This document shows, piece by piece, positions 1 through 11,214 of a stretch of DNA of 64,000 bases. The notes below the pieces were generated by a model, which was given only the letters and a program-made list of their open reading frames with translations, did not search any database and had not been told where the DNA came from. Source of the DNA: Tolypeutes matacus (lineage: Eukaryota > Chordata > Mammalia > Cingulata > Chlamyphoridae); NCBI GenBank assembly GCA_026826555.1, contig JAKSZT010054304.1, positions 29,000,749 to 29,064,748 of the forward strand, given 5' to 3'. Both the position numbers and the translations under genes were made by a program. The first letter of the stretch is position 1. Every line of letters begins with the position of its first letter.

Positions 1-585
1 AATTCTACCACTCATTCTGGGAAGAACTAATATGAATCCTGCTTAAACTCTTCCCAAAAATTGAAGAGGGGGAAAACTACCTAATTCATTCTATGATGCC
101 ACATTACCCTGATACCAAAGCCACATAAAGATACTACAAGAAAATAACACTACAGACAAATCTCTCTAATAGACTTAGATGCAAAAATCCTCAACAAAAT
201 ACTTGCCTAACGAATCCAACAACTCATAAAATGAATTATAAATGATGGTTAAGTGGGTTTTATCCCGGGTATGCAAGGATGATTAAATGTAAGAAAATCA
301 GTTAAATCAATTAATATAATATACTCCATTAATAGATCAAAGGAAAAAAAATCACATGATAATCTATATTGATGCAGAAAAGGCATTTGACAAAATACAG
401 CATCCTTTCTTGTTAAAAACACTTGTAATAAATGTCCCATACTAATGAGGGATGTTGTTGATGTGGGAAAGGATGGGAGAGGGAGGAAGTGGGGCATATG
501 GGAATCCCCTATATTTTTTTATGTAACATTTATGTAACTTAAAGCTTGTTTAAAAATTTAAAAAATTAATTATAGAAAAAAAAAC
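1..585 (+). mobile_element. L1 ORF2 fragment joined to an L1 3' UTR end
   Basis: Positions 1-420 read as the reverse-transcriptase part of L1 ORF2 on the plus strand, with the usual order of motifs up to a stretch like [13 protein letters not shown] near 370-405. At about 421 the sequence jumps to the last ~150 bp of the xenarthran L1 3' UTR (GGGCATATGGGAATCCCC at 492, then a T/A-rich end). The rest of ORF2 and most of the 3' UTR are missing, so this is an internally deleted copy. The left end runs off the window. Frames are broken; it cannot code. Confidence 0.85.
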
Positions 586-2882
586 TCTTCAACAGTTTAG
601 AGGTTCACCAGGAAGCTAAGTATAGAATTGCCATATGATATGACAGTCCCAACACTATAAATATACCCAGAAGAACTGACAGCAGAGATGTGAACAGATA
701 TATGCACACCAATGTTCATCGCAGCATTATTCACAATTGCCAAAAGTTGGAAGCAACCGAAGTGTCCATCAATGAATGAATGGATAAACAAAATGTAGTA
801 TATACATACAATGGAATATTACTCAGTTGTAAGAAAGAATGAAGTATTAACACATGTGACAACATGAATGAACCTCCAAACTATATATTGAGTGAAGTAA
901 GCCAGGCATTAAAGAACAAATGTTGCATGATCTCACTGATATGAACTAAGGAAATTGAGCAGACTCACAGACATAGAGTCTGCAAAATAGATTACCAGGA
1001 GCTATTAATAGAAAAGGAGTAGAGAGTGGTGAGCTGATGCTCAGTCTGGGAAGAATCTATGATAAGGTGGATGGGGGTGGTTTGGGAGTGGATGGGGGTG
1101 ATGGTGGTGCAGTGATGTGAGTGGGATCAATGGTGCTTGAGTATGAGTTTGAGCGGGGTTGGGACAGCGGTTTGAGCTATCCATGGAGCTGGGGTGAGGG
1201 CTGGAGGAAGTAACAAGTGAACTCTGGGAAGTTGAGGACTGTGTTTGAGAATAAAATTGAGGCAGTGTTCTCTTGGCAACTATGGCAGGGGAGGATAACT
1301 GCTGCAGGGTGTCAATGGTGGGGGAATGTGTGGGGAAGGGAGCACCTGGGGCGTGCCTCTATGGACTATGAATTGTTCATGTTGTCATAGGGTATTATCT
1401 CAGTGGGTGGGGATCCACACAATAGCCAACAAAATATTAAAATCCCATCCCCGAGAGAGTCCTGCTACATTCTCAAACAGAGTGACAAGAATCTCTAGAG
1501 TACATAGACAGTCCCAAATAAAAGAAAACAGACCAATATGCCAAGGCCTCAATATTAGTGCTTGTACTTATGAACCTTATTCTTGTAAAACTGAAACTTA
1601 GCCTAATGATATCTATTGCCTAAAAGTTACCTTCTGAAAACCTTGTTACTCAAATGTAGCCTCTCACTAAGCCAAACTCAGCAAATAAGCTCCCTACTAC
1701 CCCTTCCCTCCCTAACCCCCTCACACACCCGACAAAGAACATGACTCCTGATGATGTTTCCCTGGCACTGAGTGATAAATATCAAGCACCAACCAATGAT
1801 GCATTTGGAAAAGACCTTGACCAAAAGGGGGAAACATTACATACAAAAGAGTTTTATGGCTGAGATTTTCAACTTGAGTTGGGAGTCATTCCAGAAGTTA
1901 CACTTATGCACATCTCAGGCAGATCTCACTAACTGCCACAGTAAACAAAGCCTCAAGCAGTGGTGCTCCCAAGGGCTCTAGAGACATCTGGACACTATAG
2001 TCAGGGCACATAACCCCATGAATTCAGTACAGTTTTACCTTGGAATACATGATGATCCATCTCCCCAATGTAACAGAGTTAGACTCATTTAAAATTGCCC
2101 TACACATGATTCTTCTACCCCTTTTATTGAACCTATAGTTAGCACTATGTCCATTAAATATACATCCTAGAGGCCTAAATCTCCTGTCTGTTCTTATGTT
2201 CCTTGAGCCCTGAATCTCTGCATAGTTACGGCTAACATCTACTCTTCAGTTCATTGGACTCACCAGGAACAACTAATAAAATTATGATGATGGACAACGC
2301 TCATCCCCCAAAACAAAGAGTATCTATAACTGCAAGCAAAACAGTTCCTTCCTCCTGCTCCATGGGATCTAAGCCCCCTTTAAGTCTGAAGCAGAGCAGG
2401 CATCACCATTCCCAAATCCTCAAGACTGATGAATGAACAAACATAAGGGGGAATGCTACCATGGACCAAAGTAGACGTACTATTATTGAAATAATTTAAG
2501 AACTTGTAACATTGATATAAAGACATGGTTACCAGAGGTTCTGAGGTGAGGGGGAGGAAAGAATAAGTGGAACACAAGGCATTTTTAGGGCATTGGAATT
2601 GTTCTGCATGCTATTGCAATTACAGAAACAGGCCACTATACATTTTGTCAAAACCTATAAAATTGTATGATGTAAAGTGTAAAGCACAATGTAAACTACA
2701 GACCTTGGTTAGTAGCAATGATTCAATATTTGTTCATTAATTGTAACAAATGTACCACACTAATGTAAGATGTTATTAATAGCAAAAAGTGTGGGAGGGG
2801 AAGGGTATTTGGGAATCCCCTATACTTTCAATATAACTTTTGTGTAAGCTACAACTTCTTTAAAAAATAAAGTTTATTATAT
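586..2882 (+). mobile_element. 5'-truncated L1: ORF2 C-terminus plus ~1.9 kb 3' UTR
   Basis: The copy starts inside the C-terminal part of ORF2 (motifs around a MEYYSVV-like stretch near 810-830). It leaves ORF2 near 950 and continues as a long non-coding 3' UTR to an A-rich end at about 2882. The UTR is colinear with parts of 42.0-44.9 kb: a G-rich block (1065-1150), a block at 1290-1570, a middle block at 1600-2600, and the terminal block at 2610-2880 ending in GGGAATCCCCTATACTTTC. The small open frames in the UTR look accidental. It lies between another L1 3' end and an older L1 endonuclease fragment, suggesting stepwise nesting. Confidence 0.8.
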
Positions 2883-3415
2883 GAAAAAAACATAACAAAA
2901 TTAAAAAGAGGATGTAACAATATAAAATTACACACCCCAAAACAGAGCTTCAAAACACATTTAGCAAAACTAATATAAATAATAGGAGAAATAGATAAAT
3001 ACACAATTATAATCAGAGATTTAAACACTGTTCTCCCCATAATTGATAATAAAAGTGGGGAGCTAATCAATAAGGATATCAAAGATTTGAAAATCAGTAT
3101 CAACCATTTTGAAATAATTGACAATTACAGAGTACACCATCCAACAACAGCAGACTACACATAGCTGCACTGGAACATTTACAGATATGGACTATACTCT
3201 CGTCCATAAAACCATTCTTAATAAATGTAAAATGACTCAAGTCTTGCAAAATATGTTTTCTAACCACAATAGAGTTAAATTAGCAATCAGTAACAGAATA
3301 GATATAAAAATCCCCAAAGATCTGGTAGCAAATAATTCAAGGACCAAAAAAGAAATTAAAAGGTAAATTTGAAAATATCTAGAACTGAATGTAAATGAAA
3401 ACACAACATATCCAT
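2883..3415 (+). mobile_element. Old L1 endonuclease-domain fragment
   Basis: Decayed plus-strand L1 ORF2 sequence from the second half of the endonuclease domain. At 3118-3366 a short open frame keeps a recognisable order: a stretch after the dimetal site, a FSNHNRVKLAIS stretch matching the SDHxGxKLEI motif (the histidine is kept, the aspartate reads asparagine), and the NSRTKKEIKR-like region that follows it. Divergence is clearly higher than in the neighbouring L1 3' end, so this is an older, mid-L1 piece. Confidence 0.7.
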
Positions 3416-4224
3416 CTTGACTTTTATATGTTTATCAGCTGAAGCCAAATTATTCTTCAAACTTCATATTCCATTACTCCCAAATACAGCTTCCCATCAT
3501 AGTACAATTTCTCTCTATACAGTATTTGTTTATTACTGCTTCATGCTTGTTTTCATTCTGGATTCATACCAATGTATTTTAATTAATGTGATATTAGTAG
3601 CTATAGGTCAGATGCAGATTTCTCCTCATAGTAAGTGTCTTTAACTGTACTAGAAATATTTCTGCTTTAATTTACCATATGTGATAAACACAAATAATCA
3701 GAGAACCATAAAATATGTACAAGTCCTCAAAGATTTTTTTAACAAATACAAATATCAGATCTGAGATTTGCAAGTTTTATCATTGCCATTTGCATTACAT
3801 TTTATGATTAGTCAAACATTGTGAATGTGGACTTTTTTTCTGATGAGTAGTAGGCTTTAGAAATAAATACTTGCTCATTTGTAAATTTGATTTATTTAGA
3901 CAATATCTCATAGGAGTAGGTTCAGCTGCATGTAAGAGAGTATCCAAATTATAGTGGCAAATGTGACAGAACTTTGCATATATTTTTTCATGGATGAGAA
4001 ATACAGAATTAAGCAGTTCAAGATGTAAAAAGTTTTATCGATCTGGCTCTTCTGTCTCTCCTGTGACATCTTTTCCATTAGCTCTATTTTCAGAATAAAG
4101 AGCAAGGGTGAAAGGAGGCCTGCACATAAAAACCCATTAAAGAGCTGTCAGCAGTCCTATTGAAAAGCAGCTCAACCATCATTTCCAGACTCTCTAAAAT
4201 ATTTCAAGGAAGAATAAAGTTGGT

Positions 4225-4256
<32 letters not shown>

Positions 4257-6825
4257 CTCTTTTTTTGTTTACCTCCAAATACTTAGGATGTGTTAACTGG
4301 GAAGTTGAGAATGTAGGCCAAAAACAGCATCAGCCATGGGGTCCAATGGTAAGCAACTCACTCTCCCACAAGACAGAAATCACAATAAAATAACTATGCC
4401 TTCTTCATAGCATTTGTCCTGCTAGTTGGTACCATCCATTGACAATTAAGCTAATTCTTTTTCTGTTCTCAGTGAGGGAAAAGAGCATTGCCAGGTTCCC
4501 AGCAATATTCAAGCCATAGTGATACTGTGGTCATTGTTAACATTTCATCAATTAATATCCAAATTCATCTTGAGAAAGAAACCCCATATTATGAGACTAT
4601 CCTGCTCTGTAGAAACAAAATGGGAATCTGTCCCTTTGTCTTCACTGCTTAAGCCAGATAAATTAAGCATATTATCCTTTATTAGGAATCCTTTCATAAG
4701 TTATCAATTCAATCAGTTAAAGTGTTTGTACCAGAAAGGATTTAGAAAAACTATGTACCCTTTCTGTTAATCTCACCCATTAATTCAGAGGAGAACTAGA
4801 AAAGGTTATCCATTTTGAATATGAACATTTGTAGCAAAAATGCTGAAAAAATTTTTTAATTATTTCATAATCATCATGAACATGAATTAAGTAGTGGTAT
4901 TGAAACAGGTATCATCAAGACTAGCCTTCTTATATATTTGTTATAATATTTGCATGGAGGCATTTTTCTTAGTTGTGTGAAAAATAGACAAAAAAATTTA
5001 CCAGCAGATAATTAAAATGTACCCTCTGAGGGATTGATTAGATAACACAGAAAGATGTGTTCCCAAAGACTAAATGGCTAGATTCTCATATGAGGGTCTG
5101 AAGGGGAAAGGGGAAAATCCAGAGACATTAGATTAGATGACAGGAAATGGAATAAAAGATATTAAACCTGTGGTGTAATTCTCAGGGCCTCAGAACAGTG
5201 GATGAATACATTGAATACATAGACTAAGATTCTTAAGGTAACTAACATAAAATGTTGGTAGCATATTATTGTATAAAACTAGGGATGTAATTTGGAGAGT
5301 GAGTTGAATGTAGTTCAGTAATTCTATAATTTTGCAGAAATTATTTTTTAATGAAAGGATTAGGGATAGAAATGTATTTTATAGGGGCTATAACACCTTA
5401 ATGTGCACTCCTTAAAATTATGATAGCTTGCATTGGCTCTGATACAGCATTTCAGATCAAATCTAATCACTTGGCAAAAGCACATTTTAATGTGAAAGGT
5501 TATAAGCATGACATACAAAATAGAGCTCTTTTGGGAACTGTATCCTGTAGGAACATTAAATGACCATCATAATTAAAATTATTGTTTCTGTAAAGTTATA
5601 TGAAGAACATATGCATATCTTAAATGTTATACTTTCTTTTCTTGGAGAAAACTTAATTATTAAGTCCAAAGGCATCTCAAGTTAGCTAGTACAGGGACAT
5701 TTAAAAAGTCATAGACGAAGCAATTTATTTTCATCAAAAATACACTATATGTTTTTCCCTTTTGCACAATTTGATTGAAATGATTTCATCTTGTTATTAA
5801 GTTTGCTTATTTATGGGTCTTTTAATATTAATGTTAAAGATAATGACTTATTATTTTGTTAATATTTATTAAGCACATCTACTTCACTTTCTCAGTTCAT
5901 CTATATTGTGTACAATAAGCCATAACAACTTCTACCAAGGTTAACAAGTCATTTTTAAAAATAACCCTTTGTAAAACCACCAAATTAAATTTTCCTTTAC
6001 CTTTTCCACCTATTCCTTTACTAAATTTCAAAGTTGTATAATCTTTCATCTTCTGGATCCCATTAGCAGTTAAGAGAAAAATCACTCCATTGAAATACTG
6101 GTTTTATTAAAAATCTTCAGACACCAACATCAACCTAAACTTCAATACTGCAATCTTATGCTTTTCTCATCAGTTCACTCTCCCTCTTTTCAAAAATTAC
6201 TTAAATCCATTTCCTCTTTCTTCAAGCCCTAATTATCCTCAAGTGTAAGCCTTAATTTCTTCTCAGTGAAAATGGTAAAATTATACAATATCTTCACATC
6301 CCCTTCCTACACCATGTCTATACCAAATATTTGCTCTCTTTTTTATAGAAATGGTGGTGATGGAGCTCCACTTCTAAACACACACTTTCCACAACAAGTG
6401 GTCTCCTTCTGTCTTAGGAAAATTAAAATTTTGCTTGTTCCCTCATCTTCCTATAATTTCCTGGATCTCTCCTGTTCTTTTAGGGTTCAGGCAAGGGTTT
6501 TTCTACAAAATCTTTTTATGTAGTAGAATATAATGTTTGAACATAATAAATACAGCCTCCTCAACTTCCTTATATTTTAAAATTATTCTTTAATTCATTT
6601 TGTTTTCTTTCTACATTTATTAGGTAATCTAGTACTAGGCTGGAACATAATGATGATTCTGGTGATATTGACAGTAAAAATCCTAATATAATAAGTAATT
6701 ATATTCAAAATTTTTTTCAGTAAGTAGAAGATATATTTCTGTTGTACAGCTTTACCAAGTTAAGAAAGTTCATGTTTAGTTCTAATTCATGAGTTTTATA
6801 AATCATAAATGAACTTTTCCAAATG
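3416..6825. other. No gene recognised; one 31-bp T tract
   Basis: AT-rich sequence with no open frame that looks coding and no repeat family I can name with confidence. It holds a T31 run at 4226-4256, perhaps the tail of an old antisense retroelement whose body I cannot identify. A T/C-rich stretch at 6170-6480 is also unassigned. Confidence 0.5.
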
Positions 6826-7210
6826 ATTTTATGTGGTTGTTCCGAACCACTTGTTGGTGGAAGGGGAACGCTGAGCGGCAACCAGCGTTCGGGGGCCCAG
6901 ACGGCGTGGAGGGCGCACGGAGGAAAGACCACCGCGGAGACGAGGTAAGTACGCAGGTCTAATTTATTACAGGAAGGTTTGTTGTTTATATAGGTCCTGA
7001 TAAGGGAAGTGAGTTAAGGACATGATTGGAGGAAGAGGGGTGACGTACATAGTAACTGGCAAAAAAGAAGATTTTTAGGAAAGGTTATGATTGGACATTG
7101 AGGATTGACTGAAAGAAGTCTTTTCAGGTTCATGCCGGGAGTCACGTAGCACTTGGCAGGCATTTTAGCCGCTTGGGGGCACCATTTTAGGTGTCCCTAC
7201 CACAATTTTA
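6826..7210 (-). mobile_element. Solo LTR of an endogenous retrovirus, antisense, with 6-bp target duplication
   Basis: The LTR occupies 6832-7204 (373 bp). Its ends are inverted repeats TGTGGT and ACCACA. It is flanked by a perfect 6-bp direct repeat ATTTTA (6826-6831 and 7205-7210), the signature of integrase-mediated insertion. Read on the minus strand it has a TATATAAA box and an AATAAA signal in the expected order, then a GC-rich stretch near its 3' end (6850-6950 on the plus strand). A 6-bp duplication fits betaretrovirus-like (class II) elements better than class I (4-5 bp); that class call is inference. No internal retroviral sequence flanks it, so it is a recombined solo LTR. Confidence 0.8.
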
Positions 7211-7507
7211 TTTCTTGTTTTTACTTTCATTCCTTAGCTGCCACATGAGGTTCTTCTTTAAGGCCATTCAAATGATAAATCATATGAAAAGTGTACATTT
7301 TCCCTCTTTCTTTTCTTTTTGGATTAAACTACCATGTCAAATCCTGGGATAAATACTAATTATATTTTATTCCATAATATAATTTTAGATTCATTAAAGA
7401 AATACTATAAATACATTCATAAAGGGATGGTTAATATATTTTTTCTAACTTTAGTGACTATGTTCTTGTTAGTGTTACAGTAACTTAATAAAATAAATAT
7501 TAGCATT
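7211..7507. other. Unassigned spacer
   Basis: AT-rich sequence between the solo LTR and the chimeric retrogene. Nothing recognisable. Confidence 0.5.
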
Positions 7508-7599
7508 CTATATTTTTTGTTTATTTTCTTTTTTGTTATTTTTTTATTTTTTTGGTTTTTTTTTTGTTTTTTCTTTTGTTTAAAAAAAAAAAAAAAAAA

Positions 7600-7822
7600 C
7601 CTTGTGTCGAGGGCTTACTTTCAATAGATCACAGCGAGGGAGCTGCTCTGCTACATAGGAAACCCAGACCCAGAAGCAGGTCGTCTACGAGTGGTTTAGC
7701 ACCAGGTTCCCCACGAACGTGCGGTGCCTGACGGGCGAGGGGGCGGCCCCCTTTCTGGTCGCGCCCCATTTCCCTGGACGACGGGCTCTCTGCACCGGAC
7801 CCGGTCCCGAAAATTCTTAGAC
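7600..7822 (-). pseudogene. 28S rRNA 3'-end fragment (retrotransposed)
   Basis: The minus strand carries the conserved 3' terminus of large-subunit rRNA: stretches such as CTATTGAAAGT and CCCTCGACACAAGG near 7600-7627, and ACGACCTGCTTCTGGGTC near 7668-7690. The match runs for about 210 bp with scattered substitutions. The last bases of mature 28S are replaced after CACAAGG by a T18 run. The first ~13 bases on the SINE side (7810-7822) do not look like 28S. This is a dead copy and not rDNA, since it sits alone inside a retrotransposon duplication. Confidence 0.85.
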
Positions 7823-7845
7823 TTTTTTTTTTTTTTTTTTTTTTT

Positions 7846-7931
7846 AATTTTACCAGGAGGTCCCAGGGATCGAACCCAGGTCCCTCCATATGGCAGACGG
7901 ACGCCCAACCAGTTGAGCCACATCCGCCCCC
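7846..7931 (-). mobile_element. tRNA-derived SINE (DAS-like) head of the chimera
   Basis: On the minus strand the unit starts GGGGGCGGATGTGGCTCAAC, with a box A-like TGGCTCAACTGG and a box B-like GGGTTCGATCCC at tRNA spacing, followed by CCTCCTGGTAAAATT and a long A run. It lacks the extra ~60-bp CG-containing segment found in the copies at 27789 and 53348, so it is a shorter type. Confidence 0.85.
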
Positions 7932-7943
7932 CTATATTTTTTG

Positions 7944-8371
7944 ATAACCAATATATGATTAGGTCATGGTTGCCTAGGGTTAGGGATCTGCATTAAATAA
8001 ATTCCCTTTTAAATTTCTGTCAATCCAAGTTTTCATTTCTTATACCAATTTAGATTTTATTATCTTCAAAGAAATATGTCCATTTTTGTGTAATAGTTTA
8101 ATTGAACTATTTTTAAAATAACATTTTATTTTCTTTAATTTATTGCATCTGCTTTTCCTACTGTTCATTATAGATTTTAGATACTTTATCATCTCTATTT
8201 TTCTTCATATTATCTATGATGTTTACCTAAAATCAGAATTTTAAATATCTCCAAAATTCTCCTTATTTTACTTATTTCTGAACTCAAATTAAATTTATTT
8301 GTGTTTCTTTGTTCTTTTCTAGTTTCTAGAGTGATATGTTTCATGGGTTTCATTTTCCATTTTTACTGGCT
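7944..8371. other. Unassigned AT-rich stretch
   Basis: No gene or repeat recognised between the chimeric retrogene and the LTR at 8372. Confidence 0.5.
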
Positions 8372-8848
8372 ATGGCAGGCAGAATAATGATCCCTTTCCA
8401 AAGATGCTCATTTCCTAATCCCCAGAACCTGTGCATACATTATGTTACACGGAAAAGGAACTATGAGGATGTAATTAAGTTTAAGGACCTTGTGATTTTG
8501 AGTCCAATCTGAAAACATGAATTTTTAAAAGTGGAAAAGGGAGGCAGAAGATTGTGGGAGAGAGATATCATATGAGCGTTTTTTCTGCTATTGTTGACTA
8601 TGAAGATGAAAGACACCCAACCGAACTTGAGCAAGGAAGAAGGGCAGCTTCTACAAGCTGGAAAATCCAAAGAAACAGATTCTCCTCTAGAGTTTCCATA
8701 AGCATAGCCATGCTTACCCCTTCATTTTCGCGTGGATAGTCCCACGTCAGACTTCTGAACTTGAAAAAGTGTAAGATAATAAATTTGTGTTTTTTTTTTA
8801 AGTCTCTGTGTCTGTGGTAATTTGCTATGGTAGCAATAGAAAACCAGT
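8372..8848 (+). mobile_element. MaLR-type LTR (MLT1-like)
   Basis: The sequence has the layout of mammalian MaLR LTRs: an opening with GGCAGAATAATG and CCTAATCCCCAGAACCTG, a middle with AGGATGTAATTAAG, a purine-rich stretch, then AATAAATTTGTG followed by a conserved end GTGGTAATTTGCTATGGTAG. The AATAAA near 8779 is the LTR polyadenylation signal. The two short open frames inside are chance. No internal MaLR gag-like sequence adjoins it, so it is a solo LTR. The subfamily cannot be fixed by eye. Confidence 0.72.
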
Positions 8849-10189
8849 ACTCTAGTAAATAGTCTTAGCTCTAGATGTCCTTGTAAATACTCTTATTGTC
8901 ATGTTATATACATGAATTAAATGTTTTATAGTGTTTTACACTTTGATATATTTCTTAATCACCCTTATTATTCTTCATTACCCAAAGGTTATTCAAAAGC
9001 TTTTGGTTTCAGAAATGATGAATAGTCACAATTATCCTCTGTTATTGACTTTTACATTATTGTAATGTTATCAGGAATCATAGTCTGTATATTGTTTATT
9101 TAAAATGTATTGAATTTATTTTGTAGCTAATTCATGGTCACTCATTCAGAATATTCTATGATGCCCTGAAAATAATTATTTTTGTATATTTATTCTACTT
9201 CATCAAATTTTTCGGATTTTTTTTTTCTGTTCATTGTAACAGCTACAATAAGACATTGTTTCTCGGGTTGTACAAAAAGGAGTCAATCCCCAAATTCAGC
9301 TTGTGCCTTCTAGAAGAGCTTAGGAGATTGTGATATGGGCAGGAGGAAGAGACATCCTTAAGGCAAAGAGCAAAAATGTATATCCTCACAACGTTAATGT
9401 TATTTTTAAAGAGCTTTATTATTCCATTTTGATTGCTCGTGCAGCTCAATAAATTACGAGCAAAATACTCATTAATTACCCAGTGAACTTCCATATTTTG
9501 TTACCCACTTCCAATCTTGGTCTGACTTTTGAAGTTATTGAAGATTTTTCACCTGATCCCACATCCCACATGGGTCAGTGATAGTTAAACTATGTACTAA
9601 TTTCAAAAGCTTTCAGTTGGCCCATAGGTATCTACAAGAATTGATATAGAAAATCAGCAGTCAATATTGGTTGGCAATCTTTTGGAGGTCTGGAAGTGTA
9701 CGATGTTGCTATGAATTTTAATTCAAATTAAATTTTATACCTCTACAGAATTAAATAATAGGTAACAGAATAGTAATTCTAACATAAAGGTTTCTACAAA
9801 TACTTTTTACTTAATAAACTTAGTAATTATTTAAACAATTCTTATTGAGAAGTAAGAGAACTTCATTTCAATAAAAGTATCTAGTGGATTATTTCATGAA
9901 TTTAAAGAAATACTGTAAATTTTACTTTGAAAGGTAATTGAATATATTTCAACCATATTATTACAAAATAAAGTAGAATATTTATTGGAAATTTCCAAGT
10001 GTCATTGTAAAGGAAGATTTGAATGGAGCTTTCTGGAGTAGTACAGTGTAGTTGCTTTGGTTACATAGTATATAGTATGTTATAGAGTCTGCTATTTTGA
10101 CTCTTAATTGAAATATATCTTGGATATCAGCCTCTCTGAGGCTCAGAGGGTATTATTTACACTTGTCCCCAGATAATAGTAAATTTATC
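8849..10189. other. No gene recognised
   Basis: AT-rich, with no convincing coding frame and no repeat I can name. Confidence 0.5.
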
Positions 10190-10765
10190 CTGAACCTTAG
10201 ACATTCACATTCCAGACTTAATGAGAGAAACTGATAGCTTCTGTAGTAGTTGGGCAGTTTGGTGTAATTTTGAATTCCAAAAATAGATATTGGATCATGC
10301 TTGGAAACTGGTCTGCTAATCTGGGCACGATTAAATTATAATTAGGGCAATAACTGAGCCACGTCAGTAGGGTGTTGAGCCCCAACCCTTGGTGGGTGGG
10401 GGAATCAAATATAAAAGGCAAGGCAAGAACAGAATTGAAGCAGTTTTGCTGTTGGAGACTTGAGCTGGAGCCCCGGGAAGTAAGAGAGCTTGGTCGTGAG
10501 GAAGGAGAGAAGGCCCCTGGATAGAGACAAGCCATTCACCTGATAGTCTACAGCTGACCTTGTGGAGGAAACAGATGAGCTAAGCCTGGAGAGAAAGGCA
10601 AGAAGCCTGAACCCTGGCAAATGTCGGCAGCTGTCTTGCTCTAACAGGTGGCAATGGACTTTGGTGAGAGAAGAAACCTATGCTTTATGGCCTGGTAACT
10701 GAGGATGTCTACCCCAAATAAATACCCTTTATAAAGACCAACCAACTTCTGGTATTTTGCATGGT
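10190..10765 (+). mobile_element. Probable ERVL/MaLR-type LTR
   Basis: LTR-like organisation on the plus strand: an AT-rich 5' half with GAATTCCAAAAATAGATATT, a TATAAAAG box at 10411, a GC-richer purine block (10440-10640), then CAAATAAATACC (polyadenylation signal at ~10716) and an end CTTCTGGTATTTTGCATGG typical of MaLR LTR 3' ends. Minus-strand open frames at 10218-10620 are shadows of this. No target duplication was identified, so the boundaries are approximate. Confidence 0.6.
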
Positions 10766-10987
10766 TTAATAACAAAATGACAAAAAACTTAAATATGCAA
10801 TTACAAAGTTCAAATGACTTAAAGTCATCCCCCTTCTGAGGAAATGTATCTCTCTGCTGTTTTTTCTGCCTGTATTTTCATGGTCTTAATATGTAACCCT
10901 GATATCATTCATAAGTAATTAGAGAAGACATTTATTCTATGCAAGGACAACTGAATATAGGTAGTATGCAAAAAGATGGCAACCAAT

Positions 10988-11214
10988 GATTTAAACTAGT
11001 ACTGTCCAATTCATTAAAACTTTCTGCAATGATGGAAATGTTCTATAAGTTGTGCTGGTCAATATGGTAGCCACTAGCCAGATACAGATATCAAACAGTT
11101 GGGATGTGTCTACTTTGATTGAGGAAATGAATTTTAAATTGTATTTACTTAATTTAAATATTTATAAAATCACATGTGGCTAATGGCTACCATATTGGAC
11201 AGAGAAGATTTAGA
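10988..11214 (+). mobile_element. MER5A, non-autonomous hAT DNA transposon
   Basis: The element (10996-11206) has inverted ends TACTGTCCAATTC and ATATTGGACAGAG and an internal palindromic pair (ATGGTAGCCACTAGCCAG ... TGGCTAATGGCTACCAT), the MER5A pattern. It is flanked by 8-bp repeats GATTTAAA / GATTTAGA (one mismatch), as expected for hAT transposition. It has no coding capacity. MER5A is an ancient placental family, so this marks old neutral DNA. Confidence 0.88.

Larger units (their letters stand above)
7508..7943 (-). mobile_element. Chimeric retrogene: tRNA-derived SINE joined to 28S rRNA 3' end
   Basis: A perfect 12-bp direct repeat CTATATTTTTTG lies at 7508-7519 and 7932-7943. Everything between is one minus-strand insertion. 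In minus-strand order: a SINE body (7931 to 7846), a 23-base A tail (7845-7823), a 28S rRNA 3'-terminal fragment (7822-7600), an 18-base T run (7599-7582), then an A-rich tail (7581-7520) next to the duplication. Two unrelated RNAs in one orientation inside one target duplication fit a template switch during L1-driven reverse transcription: copying began on a 28S-derived RNA and moved to the A tail of a SINE RNA. A later insertion of one into the other is less likely, because the 28S part has no duplication of its own that I can see. Confidence 0.8.

Noticed and set aside
1700..1745. C-rich stretch as a possible promoter element
   Set aside because: It falls in the L1 3' UTR and has no associated gene or TATA-like signal.
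7629..7996. Arg/Gly-rich open frames on both strands
   Set aside because: They are translations of the 28S rRNA fragment and the SINE, not genes.
10218..10620. Minus-strand open frames of 105 and 71 aa
   Set aside because: Antisense to an LTR-like element; no protein family recognised.
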